From Erythrocercus mccallii (taxonomy: Eukaryota; Chordata; Aves; Passeriformes; Dicruridae): a stretch of 64,000 bases of DNA. Shown here in pieces: positions 12,940 through 26,600 of this stretch (position 1 is the stretch's first letter; each line of letters starts with the position of its first letter). A program made the position numbers and the translations under genes. Below the pieces are notes generated by a model. That model saw nothing but the letters and a program-made list of their open reading frames with translations, searched no databases and was not told the DNA's origin. Location of the stretch: positions 1 through 64,000 of the forward strand of contig VZRG01002349.1 in NCBI GenBank assembly GCA_013397435.1, written 5' to 3'.

Positions 12940-13031
12940 GTCAAAATAAACACAAAGTTTTACTCTGACCTTTTCCTACTATTATTAATTAATAAAACTT
13001 ATTGATTTTATTAAGTATTTTGCATAAACCC
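12940..13031 (-). repeat. Right arm of the ~90-bp inverted repeat
   Basis: Reverse-complement partner of 11,101-11,190. In the CANX pre-mRNA the two arms could pair into a long, almost uninterrupted AU-rich duplex. Confidence 0.9.
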
Positions 13032-16000
13032 GTCAGGCTGAAATAGAAACCATTGGTGCTCATCCAGTTAAATTGCCTAGGTGTAGTTTGTAGTAAGTGA
13101 CTTCATAAGAACTGTTTGGTCTGATTGTTAATTATTTTTTTGAAAGAGTAAGTAGTAAACCAGATAGCCAGTAGCCATTCAAATGTAGTTATACATTCTG
13201 AAATATGCCGTATTGCGAACTGGCTTGATGAACCACTGAAATAGATTAGTAACCAAGGAGATGATTAAACTGGTTTTGCAGGCTCTGTTTGACCTGACAG
13301 GGAAGTTACTAAACAGTATGTTCTGGAAGAATGATAACACAGGACTTGAAGATCCTCTCTATGGGCGATTTCACTCTCTTCCAAGGGACATGTATGTTAG
13401 GGAGAATAGTGACTGTCTGTTGTGTGAGTGTTTCCACTGTTGTGCCAATAATTAAGAAGAACTTTCTCCTTTATGCCCAGAGAAAAGAGAATTCTAAATA
13501 AAAATTCATCTTTGAAGATACATGACTTTCTTGAAAGCCTGGAACTCCAAAGGTAGCAATCACCTTATCTTACATGTTAGGAGTGCTGCTTTTGGGGTAA
13601 CATCCTGATTCTGTTTCTGAATCCCACTACAATTTGGTTTTGATTTTACTTTGTAAAAAAGTAAAGTCTGTAGTGCAGATGTTCCAGGAGTGTTTCCAGC
13701 ACTCTGCTATAGATGTTATAAATACTGGGGTAAAATGTTTCAGCCTTTTGACAATCAGTTGAATAGTGCTTAAATGTCAGCTCTGAAGTTTTCTGGGATA
13801 GAAGCTGGCCATGGGTGTGTGCAGAGAGAGAATAAGTAATCTGTAGCACTGACAGTCTCAAACTTTGCAGTAGTTTTCCCTTCAATCTGAGTGGTGTGCC
13901 AACGTCTGTGACTGAAGACATTATTTTAAAAAAAGTACATGGATTTGTTATCTCTCACTTGAAACGTTGTTATGGTGAAAGTGATGGTTGCGCTGAAGTA
14001 GAATGGAAACGTCAAAAGCTCTCACCTATTATGGAAGTGTTCCTTTGTTAATGGCTTTCAGCAATTGCATGATCAGAAATTCAGCAACCTTCAGAAATAC
14101 TGCACAGTTCAACCTGAAGAAGGGAGGTGCAGGCAGAGTAAAAAATGGCTAAGGATGACAATTGCTTGGAAATTGGACACTTGTTTAAGGGAGAAGTCTG
14201 ATCATAATAGAGTAGGTGAGAGTGTCTGAAGGTTAGACTACTTTCGAGGTGACTAATTGAACCCCTGTAGTTGCCAGCAACTTAAAGTTCCACTGAAAAA
14301 TTGATTTATGCCTGCTTTGTATAAAACCTGAGTTGCAGCTCTCTCTCCCTCTCCTCTTCTGTTTAGGATTAACCTAATTTACTAGGGCATAATTGTGTTT
14401 ATGTTGTGTCCCTAAGGATTGTGTAAAGTGAATTTGAAATTTTTTCCTGTAGCAGTACATCCATTATGGATAGAAGTAGCTTTTTAAATATCGAAAATGT
14501 GTGCTTCACTTAAATTGCTCTTCTGAGAACATAGTGCCTTTTTTCTATAATTTAGTCTGCTTTTTATATTGTTTCAAGTTAAACAGAATAAGGAGTTTGG
14601 CATGATAACTGGCAGTTGCAGAAGAAGCAGCTACCAGCCTGTATTCAAGGTGTATGAACGGTAGCTTATGCTGAATTTGGGACTGATTTAATATGTAGGA
14701 AGTGTCCTAAGCAGCTTTCTGCAGGGATATAAACTTGACAACTGCTTGCCAATGACTGTAAAGAGGTAAGGACATGAAACTGGATTAACTTCTCTTCAGA
14801 CTTTTTTAGCTTGCTTTTTTTTTTGGAGGGGAGTGAAGCTTGTTTGGGAACTTGACCATAAAATATTTCTCCCTTGAAATGAGGTTCAGCAAGGCCTGAA
14901 ATTCAGACAGAGCATTAAATGATAAGTGTAGCAGGGTAGATACCTGTGGCTATATCAGGATCACAGATGTGCAGCAGACTTCTGTCCTGCTGTGTGGTCC
15001 CTGGCAGAATTGTCTGCTTTCACTAAGATACTTTGACAGAAGAATTTTTCAGGCCCCACGCTTTTGCCACTTGGGTGTGAGCATTTACCAAAGTCCATTT
15101 GCAGCTGACAAATATTTTCAAAGACTTGTAGTTGAGGTAGGATTGTGAAGTAGGTAATTATTACATATGGAGTCAGTATTGGCAGGAAAGTTGTGGGGGA
15201 TGATTTAATTCTTTCACTGAAACTTTCATGCTGGTTGGCTACTGGTGAGATTACTTAAAGGATTACTTGCGTGCTAAACCATTAATACCCTTTACACAAG
15301 GTTGGGAGGAGGGGTGCAGAAACTCCTTCCCTTTAGGAAAGGAGAGAATTGGCTCATTTTTAACCTTGGTGTATTTTTAAGATTAATTTTGTCATATCAC
15401 TTTCCTAATCATGACATGCTCATTCTATCTGCACAGTATAATTTGAAAGCAGCCATAAAACTGTATTATCTTCCTGAATTTGCCTCTATTTTAAAAATAC
15501 TTAGTGAGGCCCTATTGTACGGTAAGATAAAACTAAACTCTTTCCATGGAAAGGTGTTTTTGTGCCATCTCATCCATGGATGCTTCAGTCACACAGGGCA
15601 CATCCAGAGCTATAAAAATCATTTTTTCAGATGAAATTTCAGGCTCTTGTTTCTGTACTGCTTTTATGTTGGTGGGTATGAGTTTATTCAAAGAACACGT
15701 TATCTGTGCAAGAAGAATTTGCAGCTCCAAGGGTACTGATGTTTGCTTGACTGTTTTCAGTCCTTGGTTTTGTGTTCTGGCTCTCACACTAATGTTAAGA
15801 GCTATGAGTTGTTTTGAGGTCTGAAACTGTTTTTAGTTTTGGCTGTACACTGTGCATTAAGCAAACAAGCTTTGCTCATATATAATAGCCCTTGAAATTT
15901 TTTGTCAGCTGTTCCTTCTGGAATGATTGTCCTTTTGGCTCAGAGGTGTTTGGGTGCAGTTCCCTGAACTGAGTGGGGAGGTCTGTGTACATGTATTTGG

Positions 16001-17154
16001 ACCATAATCCTCAAGGCCAACAATCACTATGGTTGGAAAACTAGCTGCAATTGCATGTTGCTGTAGTGACAAACTGGATATGCCCTCAGCTCAAGTCTTT
16101 AAAATACAATTTTGTTGTAGTTGTAAAACTACAGTTCTAAAGTTTAAAAATCCTCTGTCATTAGAAGTAAGTTAAAGAATAATCTAAGAATGGTAGATCT
16201 AGTATGCAGCGTAGTTTTGGAATATTGGATAGTGCTGATAAGCCTTTGAGAATGTAAACTCTTTTAGTTGCCTAAACGTGCTTTGGAAAGTTGAAAGTTT
16301 GTTTCCTAGCATGGTCTTAAGGCCCTACAGGCACTGTTAACTCTGCTTGAGTTATGTTTGAAAGTCTGCAGGGCTACAGTGTGAGGTAGGAGTGTAAGGG
16401 AAGGAGGGGGGGATGTTTGATTTTATACTTGTTTTCAAAAGAAATTCACTCTCAGTTACGCCTCTGGTTTTGGAAGGAAAATTTGGAGTGGGATTCAAAA
16501 GAGAAAAGATGAGCAAAGTGCGGGTTGTTGTGAGGGGTTTTTTGGGCAGATAAAACTGAGCAGCATTCTGGGAGTGTTGTCTTCTGTATAAACCTAAAGG
16601 TGCAGTGATCTTGTAATTTTTCCACGAGGAAAGTCAAATTGCAACCCGTTTTACTTACAAGACATTTTAAGCTACAGCTTGCCAATGTCTATCATGTTTT
16701 AGATGTGGCAGTGTGCTGGGCACCTTATGAATTAGTTTAAGTGTGATATTTTAATTCTGTAAGGCTTCAACAGTTAACAGCTACTCTTTCTTTGGTCATC
16801 TTGTTAAATTAGAGATTGAAAGAAGGGAATTGAATCAAGTGGCAGTTTACAGGAGCTTCAGCTGCTTATAGGCATCTGCCAGTAGTAACAATGACTGTTG
16901 GCAGTAATCCTACAATAAAACCTGTGGAAGGGGATTGATGATAGAAAACACCAGAGCTCTGCATTTGAAAGGACAAAAAATATATTGAACAGGAGATGAG
17001 GGTTGATTACTCTGCAAAAGTAACTATTTTTGAATAAAATAGAAAATTTTATTTCAATTCCTGGACTGAATGGAAGCTTGAGTTCCTGCATGGTGTATTT
17101 AAAGTCCTTCATAAACATGAAATAAATTATCTTTTTAGGCTTTTACAGCCACGT

Positions 17155-17188
17155 ATGTTGTGGTGTCATGTACGTGACACCACAGCAT
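17155..17188. repeat. 34-bp near-perfect palindrome in CANX intron 1
   Basis: The core TGTGGTGTCA (17,159-17,168) and its exact reverse complement TGACACCACA (17,175-17,184) flank the hexamer TGTACG. Pairing extends four more positions outward, one of them a G-T pair. It lies about 300 bases upstream of the first coding exon of CANX. Confidence 0.9.
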
Positions 17189-17491
17189 CTGCTGTCCTGC
17201 TTGTGGGCTGTGGCAGTGTAAGAGCAAAATTGACACTTCTGCAGCGTGATCTGCAGAACATGCACATGTGGTTCTCCACTCAGTTAATATCTGTTTGGTT
17301 TTAAATATTTAGCTTTATGTTGTGTTCTTCCCCAGCTTTTAGAGCTGTCTCAGGCAGATGCAGTAAATAACAGAGCTGGAGAGATAAGTTTGCACTTCAC
17401 CTGTTGCCTTGGATGCTTGGATTTGTACCGAGAAGCAGCGTGTTGCTCTGCTCTGGCTTGACCACTTTGCCTTGTTTTATTTATTCAGAAC

Positions 17492-17677
17492 ATGGAGCTG
17501 AAATGGCTACTGTGTGTGACCCTGCTAGCCCTTGGGATCCTTGCTGTCCAGGCACATGATGTGGATGAAGACAATGATGCTGATGATGTAGTTGATATTG
17601 AGGATGACTTGGATGATGGTATTGAAGAGGTAGAAGAGTCAAAATCTGAAACAAGCAGTCCTCCTCCAGCTCCAAAG
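17492..17677 (+). CDS. CANX: CANX coding exon 1 (residues 1-62)
   Basis: The exon begins at 17,489 after acceptor ttattcag, and the ATG is three bases in. It encodes the signal peptide and the acidic lumenal N-terminus and ends in phase 0 before gtttgg, a weak donor. Confidence 0.95.
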
Positions 17678-20600
17678 GTTTGGCATAGAACTTCTTTTAA
17701 CAATTGAATTACTGCTTGTGTTTTGGTTAATGTGAGTCTGATCAGAATTGTCTTTACTTTCTTAACCTTTAATATGTTGTAATGTTATTAAAGATGTTAT
17801 CTGGGAGTAAGGCTTGGAATTAAGGTTGGCTGCTTTGTTCCTGTTCTCATGTCCCCCATGTTCTTCCAGAAGACTTAGATCTAACCTTGATGTAAGTTAA
17901 ATCTAACCTGTGATGTGAGTATCAGGATTTAATGCTAAAATTTCCAGCTAGATATGGACTTGGGTTTTAGTTGCAGACAAGAGCGTAACAACTTGGCACA
18001 AGCAGCAATACTTACGTAATTTCTGTGTTTATGCTTCAAGAATGCCCAGGTGAGCTGTATTTGAGTGTAGGAGGGAGTGTGAGCTTTACATGCCTGTATT
18101 TCTGTAGAATGAAGAATGTGTCTTGAAAGGTGCATAAATGCCCCCCTTTTCCAATAGGTTGCTTACAAAGCCCCTGTCCCAACTGGTGAAGTGTATTTTG
18201 CGGAATCTTTTGATAAAGGAACTCTGGATGGGTGAGTGTAATCTGAAGGATGATTTGGTACAACAAATAATGTAAAATCTCAGTGGAAGGTAATGAAAAC
18301 CCTCTCTGCAGAACTTGCGTTATTCAAAACTGAATCCAAGAGCCGCTGTTCAGTTGGGATTACAGTAATGACTTCTTGAGACTAGCTGTTCAAATGCTGA
18401 GTTAAACCAGTATTTCCTTAAGTTCTAGTAATAAAGGGAAGATGAGCCATTACATGTGGCTTTTTTATTTTCCTCAGGTGATGTGAGGATGGTAAGGTGC
18501 TACTTCTAGGGTTTTTTTACAGGTAGTCGCTCATGCGGCCGTAGTCCTACCTTGGGGTGGGAAGTGGCAAACACAGAAAAATTTGTGGGCTTGCTAACAG
18601 AACTCCTCAGGGGATCATGATACTGGGTTGTCGTCGTGAGACAGCAAGGGCTGCCTTATCTTAAGGGCAGGATTTTTAGCGTGTGTTGTAGAGGCGGAAA
18701 TACGGTTTTCCAACCATTGGATGTCTGTCTTCTAGATGGATCCTTTCCAGAGCCAAGAAAGATGATACAGATGATGAGATTGCCAAATATGATGGTGAGT
18801 CCAACACAGGTTTTGGATGATACATGTTTCTGATGTTGTCATGTATGAAAAAGAAGTGCAAGTCTTTCTTTTCTGTTTCTCAGCTAAAATCATATTTGAG
18901 GAAATTGGGAGGGATGCTTATATATCTGGCTAACAATATAAGATACAGTTCTGATTTAAACAAACTATCCACTCAGAGATTTTAAAATAAATGAATGTTT
19001 GGTCAATTTCTTCCCCAGGTAAATGGGAAGTCCAAGACATGAAGGAAACTAAGCTTCCAGGAGACAAAGGGCTTGTAATGGTAACCCGAGCCAAGCATCA
19101 TGCAATTTCATCCAAACTTTACAAGCCATTTGTGTTTGATACCAAACCCCTTATTATACAGTAAGTAAAGAGTAATTTGATGTTCTGTTGATTCCAGGAT
19201 GACATGATAGAAAACTGATGTTAATTCCATAACTGAGCTTTTGATGACTGGGGGTCTAGATGATACAAGATGCTGTAACATATTATTATACACTTTTGAG
19301 TAAGAGTAAAATAGTAACCCAGATTCCCAAAGTGACAAGTTAGTAACAGCGTGGGTCCTTCTGAAGCCTGGAAAAGGAAGAAGTCTGTGCAAACTAGACT
19401 TAGTAACCTGTCTTGTGGCTTCAGTTCACTTGATTTAATTGTAGTAACAAGGTCAGGCAACTGACTTTTGTACAGCTAATTCTGGAAGTCTTTGTCCTTT
19501 TGAACGAGCACTGGTTGTAAATAGGTCAGTGCATTTTCTTATACAGTAAACTGCCCCCTGTTTCTGAGGGGAAGTGGACAAAGGGGTAAAGATGTATTTG
19601 TTTCCTCCTTCCTTAGTTCCTTTGCTATGGAGATGAACACCTTACATAGCTCTGGTCTCAGCTGTTTTAGGAGAATCTATTTGCACATGTGTTAGAAAGC
19701 AAGTCAGGGGAAAAAGCATAATTCAGTGAAAACAGTTGAATTGTGCATTATTAGTGACATTATAAATTTTAAAACAAAGAGTAAATTAATTTGTATTTGC
19801 ACAAGATAGTGAATTGGTCACTTTGCTTTGCACTGTTTAGTTTTGGCTCAAAAAATACAAGGCTAAAAATAAAGCCCAGTGGTCATCCACTCCAGCTGCT
19901 GGCATTGTGAGAGGATCAAGCATACTTAGCTTATTCCTGACAGAGATGTTTTGCCTTTTTCAGGCTCCTTGGCATCCCTAAATATACTGTTGTACACTTA
20001 TAACCCTAAAGGGGCTTCTCCTAAAATCCAGTTGTTTTTGCTTTGTAGTCTTGCAAATTGACTTGTCTGTCTACTGTAGTAGCTGTGGGGAAAATAATTA
20101 GTTTGCCTCAATCCCTGTTGAAGTATCATATACCAGAAAGCTTTCTCTTCTCCTCTCTACTTCCAGGTCATTATCTTCTAGGCCAGCACTCAATTGCTTT
20201 AATCTTTTCTGTCAGGTTGAGTCTTCTAAATCTTCAAATTTTTAACTGTTTCTCAGGCTCTTGTGAATATTTTCTTAGTCCTTGTATCGTTATATATCTA
20301 TATGACTGTATCTTTAATATTCACTGGCTAAGTGATTAAAGCAAACAACAACAAAACAGTATTATTGTTAATTTGAACTGAAAAAACTGTAATAGTGCAT
20401 TATAAAAATAAATTTTCCTCATGTATAACATGTGCTCTCCCCTCTTCTATCCAAAACTAAAATTAGATATGAAGTAAACTTCCAAAATGGAATAGAGTGT
20501 GGTGGGGCCTATGTGAAATTGCTTTCAAAAACCCCTGAGTTGAACCTGGTGAGTAATGCTACTAGTTTTGGGTATTAGCTGTGAAACAACTTGAAGTTTT

Positions 20601-23600
20601 TTCACTTTGCTTCTTTCTGAAGAAACCCTTTTAGTGAAGGCAGTGGGGCCTGATTGCCCAAGTACTTTGCACTCAGCATTTTCCCAGTGCTTTCAGTTGG
20701 AGAGGATAAGTACTGAAATGTGACGGCCTCTTGAGTGGAAACTGAAGTTCTCTAATAGCTGAGCAGTTGTAGACCTTTGCCAAACTCTGCAGTACTTCAG
20801 ATTTTCCTGGGCTCTAGAAAAAAAACAGGAGGTGCTTAGAAGAGTGGCCAGCTCCTAAAGCCTAAGAACTGCATTTTGTCCTCTCGTGGAAGTGGTTTAG
20901 CCTGTTCAGATGAAGCTGAACTGCTGGGTAACCTTGCAGCCTACAGGTATCTTTAGTACCTTGTACGGGTTTTCTTTAGCCATTTTCCTAGACTTTATAG
21001 GACATACCTTTTATGACTTGTTATCCATCCTTTTTTCCTTCTGCAGTCTCATTGCAGTTGTATTATTAATACAGTTTCCAGACAATTAAAAAACTCCAGA
21101 ACAACCACAAACACCAAGAACACAACTTGGCTGCTTAATCAGTTTCATACGTGCACTGAATTTTCAGATAACAAGAACAAATAAACTTGTGGAGTTCAAT
21201 GGTGATTATATCCAGTCAGAACTTATAAACTGGAGTACTGCCTCAATCTAAGTGTAGACTAAATGCAGCTTGGCTTCGTTTTTAGTGCTAATTACCACTT
21301 TGTGTAAAAGAAGCTCAGTGGCCTTGCTAGTCTTTCCTTACTGCCAGTAGCTGATACTTCTAATTGATAGCTTTTAAAATACTTTATTGTAATGTAGAGA
21401 TACACTTAAACATTGTGGGTGTCACACTAATCTTCGGGATAACACTTGAATAACTGGTGTTTTCCATGTGGAAAGTAGAGCCCAAAGGTACAAAATGAAA
21501 TAGCTGGGATAGTTCTCAGCACATTTTTTTTTTCTGGAGGCCTATATGAGGCACATAAGCTTTAGTGTGGGGACTTCATGAGTCTGATATCCAAGCTGCA
21601 GAATAGTTTTAAATGTATTGGGAATTCTTATGCCAGACAATGACTTAAGTTGTATTTCAGAATGATGGAGTGAAGTATTGCATTGTTTTTAAAGGATCAG
21701 TTCCATGACAAAACTCCATATACAATAATGTTTGGCCCTGACAAATGTGGAGAGGACTATAAATTGCATTTCATCTTCCGGCACAAAAACCCTAAGACTG
21801 GCAAATACGAGGAGAAGCACGCAAAGCGTCCAGATGCAGATCTGAAGAGTTACTTTACTGATAAGAAGACTCATCTTTATACACTAGGTATGGTGACTGC
21901 TAACTATGCATATTAATAATTACTACATTTTCTGCACCAAAAGCTCATAAAGTGAGCCATATGAACAGGTGAATATTTGTGCCAATGCAATAGAACTGAA
22001 AAGCACTTGAAAGCTTCAAGTGCAAAAACTGATTGTCTATGCAAAGGCTTATTTCATCCTTCCAAGAAGTCTTGATTCATTTAAGAAAGGTCACACAAGT
22101 TGAACTTAATATTTAAAGGAGAACTGAATTTCAGGGCAGTTGTGACTTGAACTAAGTATATTTCAAATAATGATCAGCATATATAAACTGCCTGAATGCT
22201 GCCTCTGGGTAACATGGAGTACACTAAGCTTTAGATGTGGAGGCATCGTGGTTTCTTTTAGTTTTGTTTTGCTTTTTTTTCCTGCTTTCATGTACCAGAC
22301 AAACTCAGGAGTTCTTGAAATAGTATCTGGTATATTAGCTATGATCAGAATCTGTCAGGAAGTACTTAGGAGTGTCTCTAGTTTTTCCTACTACAGAGAC
22401 AGCAGTAGATAAAGAAGTGAGATTAAAATGCTGTTAGTTAGTAGTAGGAAGTCTTAGTCTGGAGTAGAATATGAGAATATACATTCTTACTACTGAAGCA
22501 ATACTTACTGTGCCAATGTCAACTTGTTGTGGTAACTGCTAAATCACTTTACAAACCTCTGTGCTTTTAACACATGTAGGACTTCTGCCAGGAGTCTGCC
22601 TTCTCACAGGGTGCAATGTGGTGCATCATAACTAGTTGCACTTTGGTGTAAGGAGAAAGGTTCTTAGCAGTTCTTTAAAGCAGTTGATGGGTAGGTGGTA
22701 GCTTGAGTTGTACAGTGGGGATGATTGATGCTTTATGACTCATTCTTTGTATTGTACATGCAATGACTACATCAACTTTTTTCCTTACAGTCTTGAATCC
22801 TGACAATAGTTTTGAGATACTGGTTGATCAAACAGTTGTCAACAGTGGGAATTTGCTAAATGATATGTCTCCTCCTGTGAATCCACCCCGAGAGATTGAG
22901 GACCCAAATGACCAGAAGCCTGAGGACTGGGATGAGAGACCAAAAATCCCAGACCCAGATGCTGTTAAACCAGATGACTGGTAAGGTGTTGGAAGAGTGG
23001 AATTGAGGGAGTCCTTAGCCTGATAATTTGGTTCTGGTAAAAATGTCTTTCTCACATGACTTACAGAAGGTTTTGAGTCTCACTCTTGTAATCAAAGCAC
23101 TGTCAGTTTAGGCATCTTAACATCACTTCAGTAGGCAGAGAGGTTCCACATCCTCTGGGAATTTCTGTTGGGAGCTCCTGTTCCTGCGTTGGCCACAGAC
23201 AAAGATTTTGCAGAAATACCTATTCTGCCTGTTGCTTTCATCCTTGATGAGATCAAAAGATGAGCTGCAGAAGGTATAACTGAAGGATCTTTGTAGTTGT
23301 TTGTGTAATGTATAGATAAGGTAACTGAAAAACCTGACTCCCTAAATCAGAAACTGATCCTGCCTTTCTGGCTTTCTGCCTGTGCTTTGGAAATCGTGGA
23401 CTCAATTTCAAGCACAAATGTTTTTGCAGCTGCTGCTGAGAAATGGCATTTGCTGTAATATGCCCCTTCTAGATTGGTTTAAAAAAAATCAGTAGTAGTA
23501 CTTAGCAGTTGGCACCTTGATATGCCATGAGGCACATGTGTTAGGATTGCAAAGCAATTCCTTTCTGAAATCATGGGGTGACTGACAGAAAGGAAAGTGG

Positions 23601-26600
23601 CTGGCTGTCTAGAGCAGTGGGCTTGTTCAGAGTCTGTAGAATCATGCCTTGGGCTTAAAAACTCTTAACACGTTGTGTATGTTAACACATAATGCTCTGC
23701 CCTCAAGGGATGAGGATGCTCCTGCAAAGATTGCAGATGAAAATGCTGTGAAACCAGAGGGCTGGCTGGATGATGAGCCAGAATATGTAGCAGACCCTGA
23801 TGCTGAGAAACCTGAAGATTGGTAAGTTTGCTGCCTGTTGCAAATGGCGGCAAATGTTTCATGACTTTGGTACTGATATTTGCAGTTCATTGTTGCTTGA
23901 TGACAAAGTTGCTGTTCAGGCTATTTTTCTTCAAAAGTAGAGGGCAGTGGTCTGAGGACTCATGTCCTGCATTCACCTCTGCATTTTACAGCTCTTCTGT
24001 GACAACTCTTCCTAAGCAGAACAGGGCAGGGATATTCACCTTGAAGTAAAACCTACTTGGAAGGGGCAGTGGGGGAAGCTGTGCTAAGAGACTGGATTTT
24101 GTTGATCTTCTTTGTTGTGCTTCCCAGCTAGTCTTTGAAATCCTTGTTCCTTCTGCAGTATATTTATCTACAGACCTATGCTATACAAAGTTTCAGTATC
24201 TCCATTTAGTGGTAGGAATTTTGATTTTCCCAGAAGCTGGACATAGTCTGAGCTTATTCTGTATGAAGGCAAGGAGTGGACTTCAAAACTGAATTTGCCT
24301 TTTCAGGGATGAAGATATGGATGGTGAATGGGAGGCACCTCAGATTGCAAATCCTAAATGTGAGACAGCTCCTGGCTGTGGTACCTGGCAGCGCCCAATG
24401 ATTGACAATCCAAACTACAAAGGCAAATGGAAGCCTCCTATGATTGATAATGCGAACTATCAGGTTGGTGTTTTCACTGCTTAAGCTGGCAGCCAATACA
24501 GCATCCCTCTTACAAAAAGCAGAATGATTTAGATTCAGCAGATGTAATTAAAAATTCAAGTGCTGTCATGATTGTATTGTGTTTCAAGTAGACAGATTTA
24601 AAGTGCTTTCTTACCAGGCATCACTTCAATGTATTGATTCCCAAAGACTGATGAGTTGCATCTGTAGATGTTGTAATTAAGTGCAATGGATTGTTATATC
24701 TCTCCATTCATAATGGGATGAAAACTAAAATTTTTCTTTTAGTAGATGAGGCTGCATGTCTTTTGTCTTTCCTAGGGTATATGGAAACCTAGAAAGATCC
24801 CAAACCCAGATTTTTTTGAAGACTTGGAACCTTTCAAGATGACTCCTGTCAGTGCTGTGGGACTTGAGTTATGGTCCATGACATCTGACATCTTTTTTGA
24901 CAACTTTATCATCTGTAGTGAAAGAGCTGTGGCTGACGATTGGGCCAGTGACGGATGGGGACTGAAGAAGGCAGCTGATGGTGCTGCAGAGGTGAGAGAG
25001 GAATGTTTAATTGTGTGCTGCTGAGTGGAACAGTAGAAGCATCTCTGCTGTTCTCTCTCACAGCCTTTGTCAATATATATCTGTATGTGCTACGGCTGAG
25101 GGTTTTGCTAAAATAGGTCGGAGCCTCAATTCATAATTACAGTATGTTAATGTAGGTAACTAAAACTACTCTCTGCTCTCTTCTGAGTTTTTTGCTCTGA
25201 TATTTGGACTGTTTAACCTAATACATAGTTTGTAAGCTATGGGAAAACTACCTGTGCAGATTAGCTTGAATTTTTTTTGAGGTCTGAAATACCATGTTTA
25301 AAGTTGCAAAAAGCTTATTTGAAAATTCTGTAGCTTAAACTTAGCTGCTAAACTTGCTGTATGGAGTGGAACTTGACAGTTCTTTTGGTCTTACAGCCGG
25401 GTGTTGTGGGCCAGATGATGGCAGCTGCTGAAGAGCGTCCCTGGCTTTGGGTAGTCTACATCCTCACTGTGGCTTTGCCAGTGTTCCTTGTTGTCCTTTT
25501 CTGCTGTTCTGGGAAGGTAATGAATTTCTTCTGATAATTAGTCTCATGTTTAAAAGGAGGTTCAGTAAAATGTGCCTGAATGTCACAAATAATTGCCTGG
25601 GTTTGTCATTGCCTTTCAGAAACAGCCAAGTGCTGCAGAATACAAGAAGACTGATGCTCCTCAGCCTGATGTGGTGGATGATGAGAAAGAGGAAGAAAAA
25701 GATAAAGGGGAAAAAGATGAGGAGGAGGAAGAGGAGGACGCAAATGAGGAAAAGCTTGGTAGGTAAACTAGATAATCTTGAATTATGTTCTCCCTGATAG
25801 AATAAACCAGCAGGATTAGCAGATATGGAATAAAGCCAGTGGTGAACTGAAGATAAGTCAGGAAGGTGAATGATTTTTTTTTTCTTCATTTCCCATTGAA
25901 GAGAAGCAGAAAAGTGATGCTGATCTAGGAAGTGCTAGTCAAGAGGAGGAAGAAGAGGAAGAGGAAGAAGACAGGAAACCTGCATCAGAGGTAAGAGTGC
26001 TTAATCTTTGAAGGAAGCTTGTGCATTTTCTTTCATATGTTATGTAGAACAGGCCTCACTACAATGTTAAAAGTTAACCTGGCTCATGTCATGACCCCCC
26101 CTCCCAGTTCAGAACTTTGGAAAACTTAATCACCCTGAAGAATAGGAATTGCCGTGGCTGACTTCAGCAGACTTGGGCACCCTGCTAAAAGCACTGCTGT
26201 GGAGCCTGTTTTGAGAGGGGAGTGGGACTGTTGGAAGGCATCTTCTTGAGGCAAAAGGCTTATTCAGCTTCAAGCATAGTCAGGATGTGATCTTAAGTGC
26301 TCCACACTGACACAATGGCTGACTCAAATGGGTGGAGTGTTGCTTGAAGTTTAAGGATTCTCCCAGCAGCAGAAACTGTTGAGCACTCCCAAAAAATGGT
26401 GTACATCCACTGTGAAAACAAAGAATTCGACTGTCACAATGTACTTTCAGCAGTAGGTCCTTTCAAAAACTGCATTCTAATGTGGAAGTGAAAGTGGATT
26501 CTTCATAGATTTTCTCAAAATGGTTATATTTAGGTTTTATTTTATTTTATTGATGTTTACACAAATTACTTTCTTGCAGGAGGAGGAAACTGTGAATAGA

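Larger units (their letters stand above)
9739..17488 (+). other. CANX: CANX intron 1
   Basis: This non-coding interval of about 7.7 kb lies between the CpG island and the first coding exon. Translation in all frames shows only short frames without family resemblance. It contains a long inverted repeat (11,101-11,190 with 12,940-13,031) and a near-perfect palindrome at 17,155-17,188. No snoRNA or miRNA could be supported by eye. Confidence 0.6.

Noticed and set aside
11101..13031. A complete DNA transposon bounded by the 90-bp inverted repeats
   Set aside because: No transposase-like frame lies between the arms, and the flanks show no target-site duplication. The repeat is reported, but not as a transposon.
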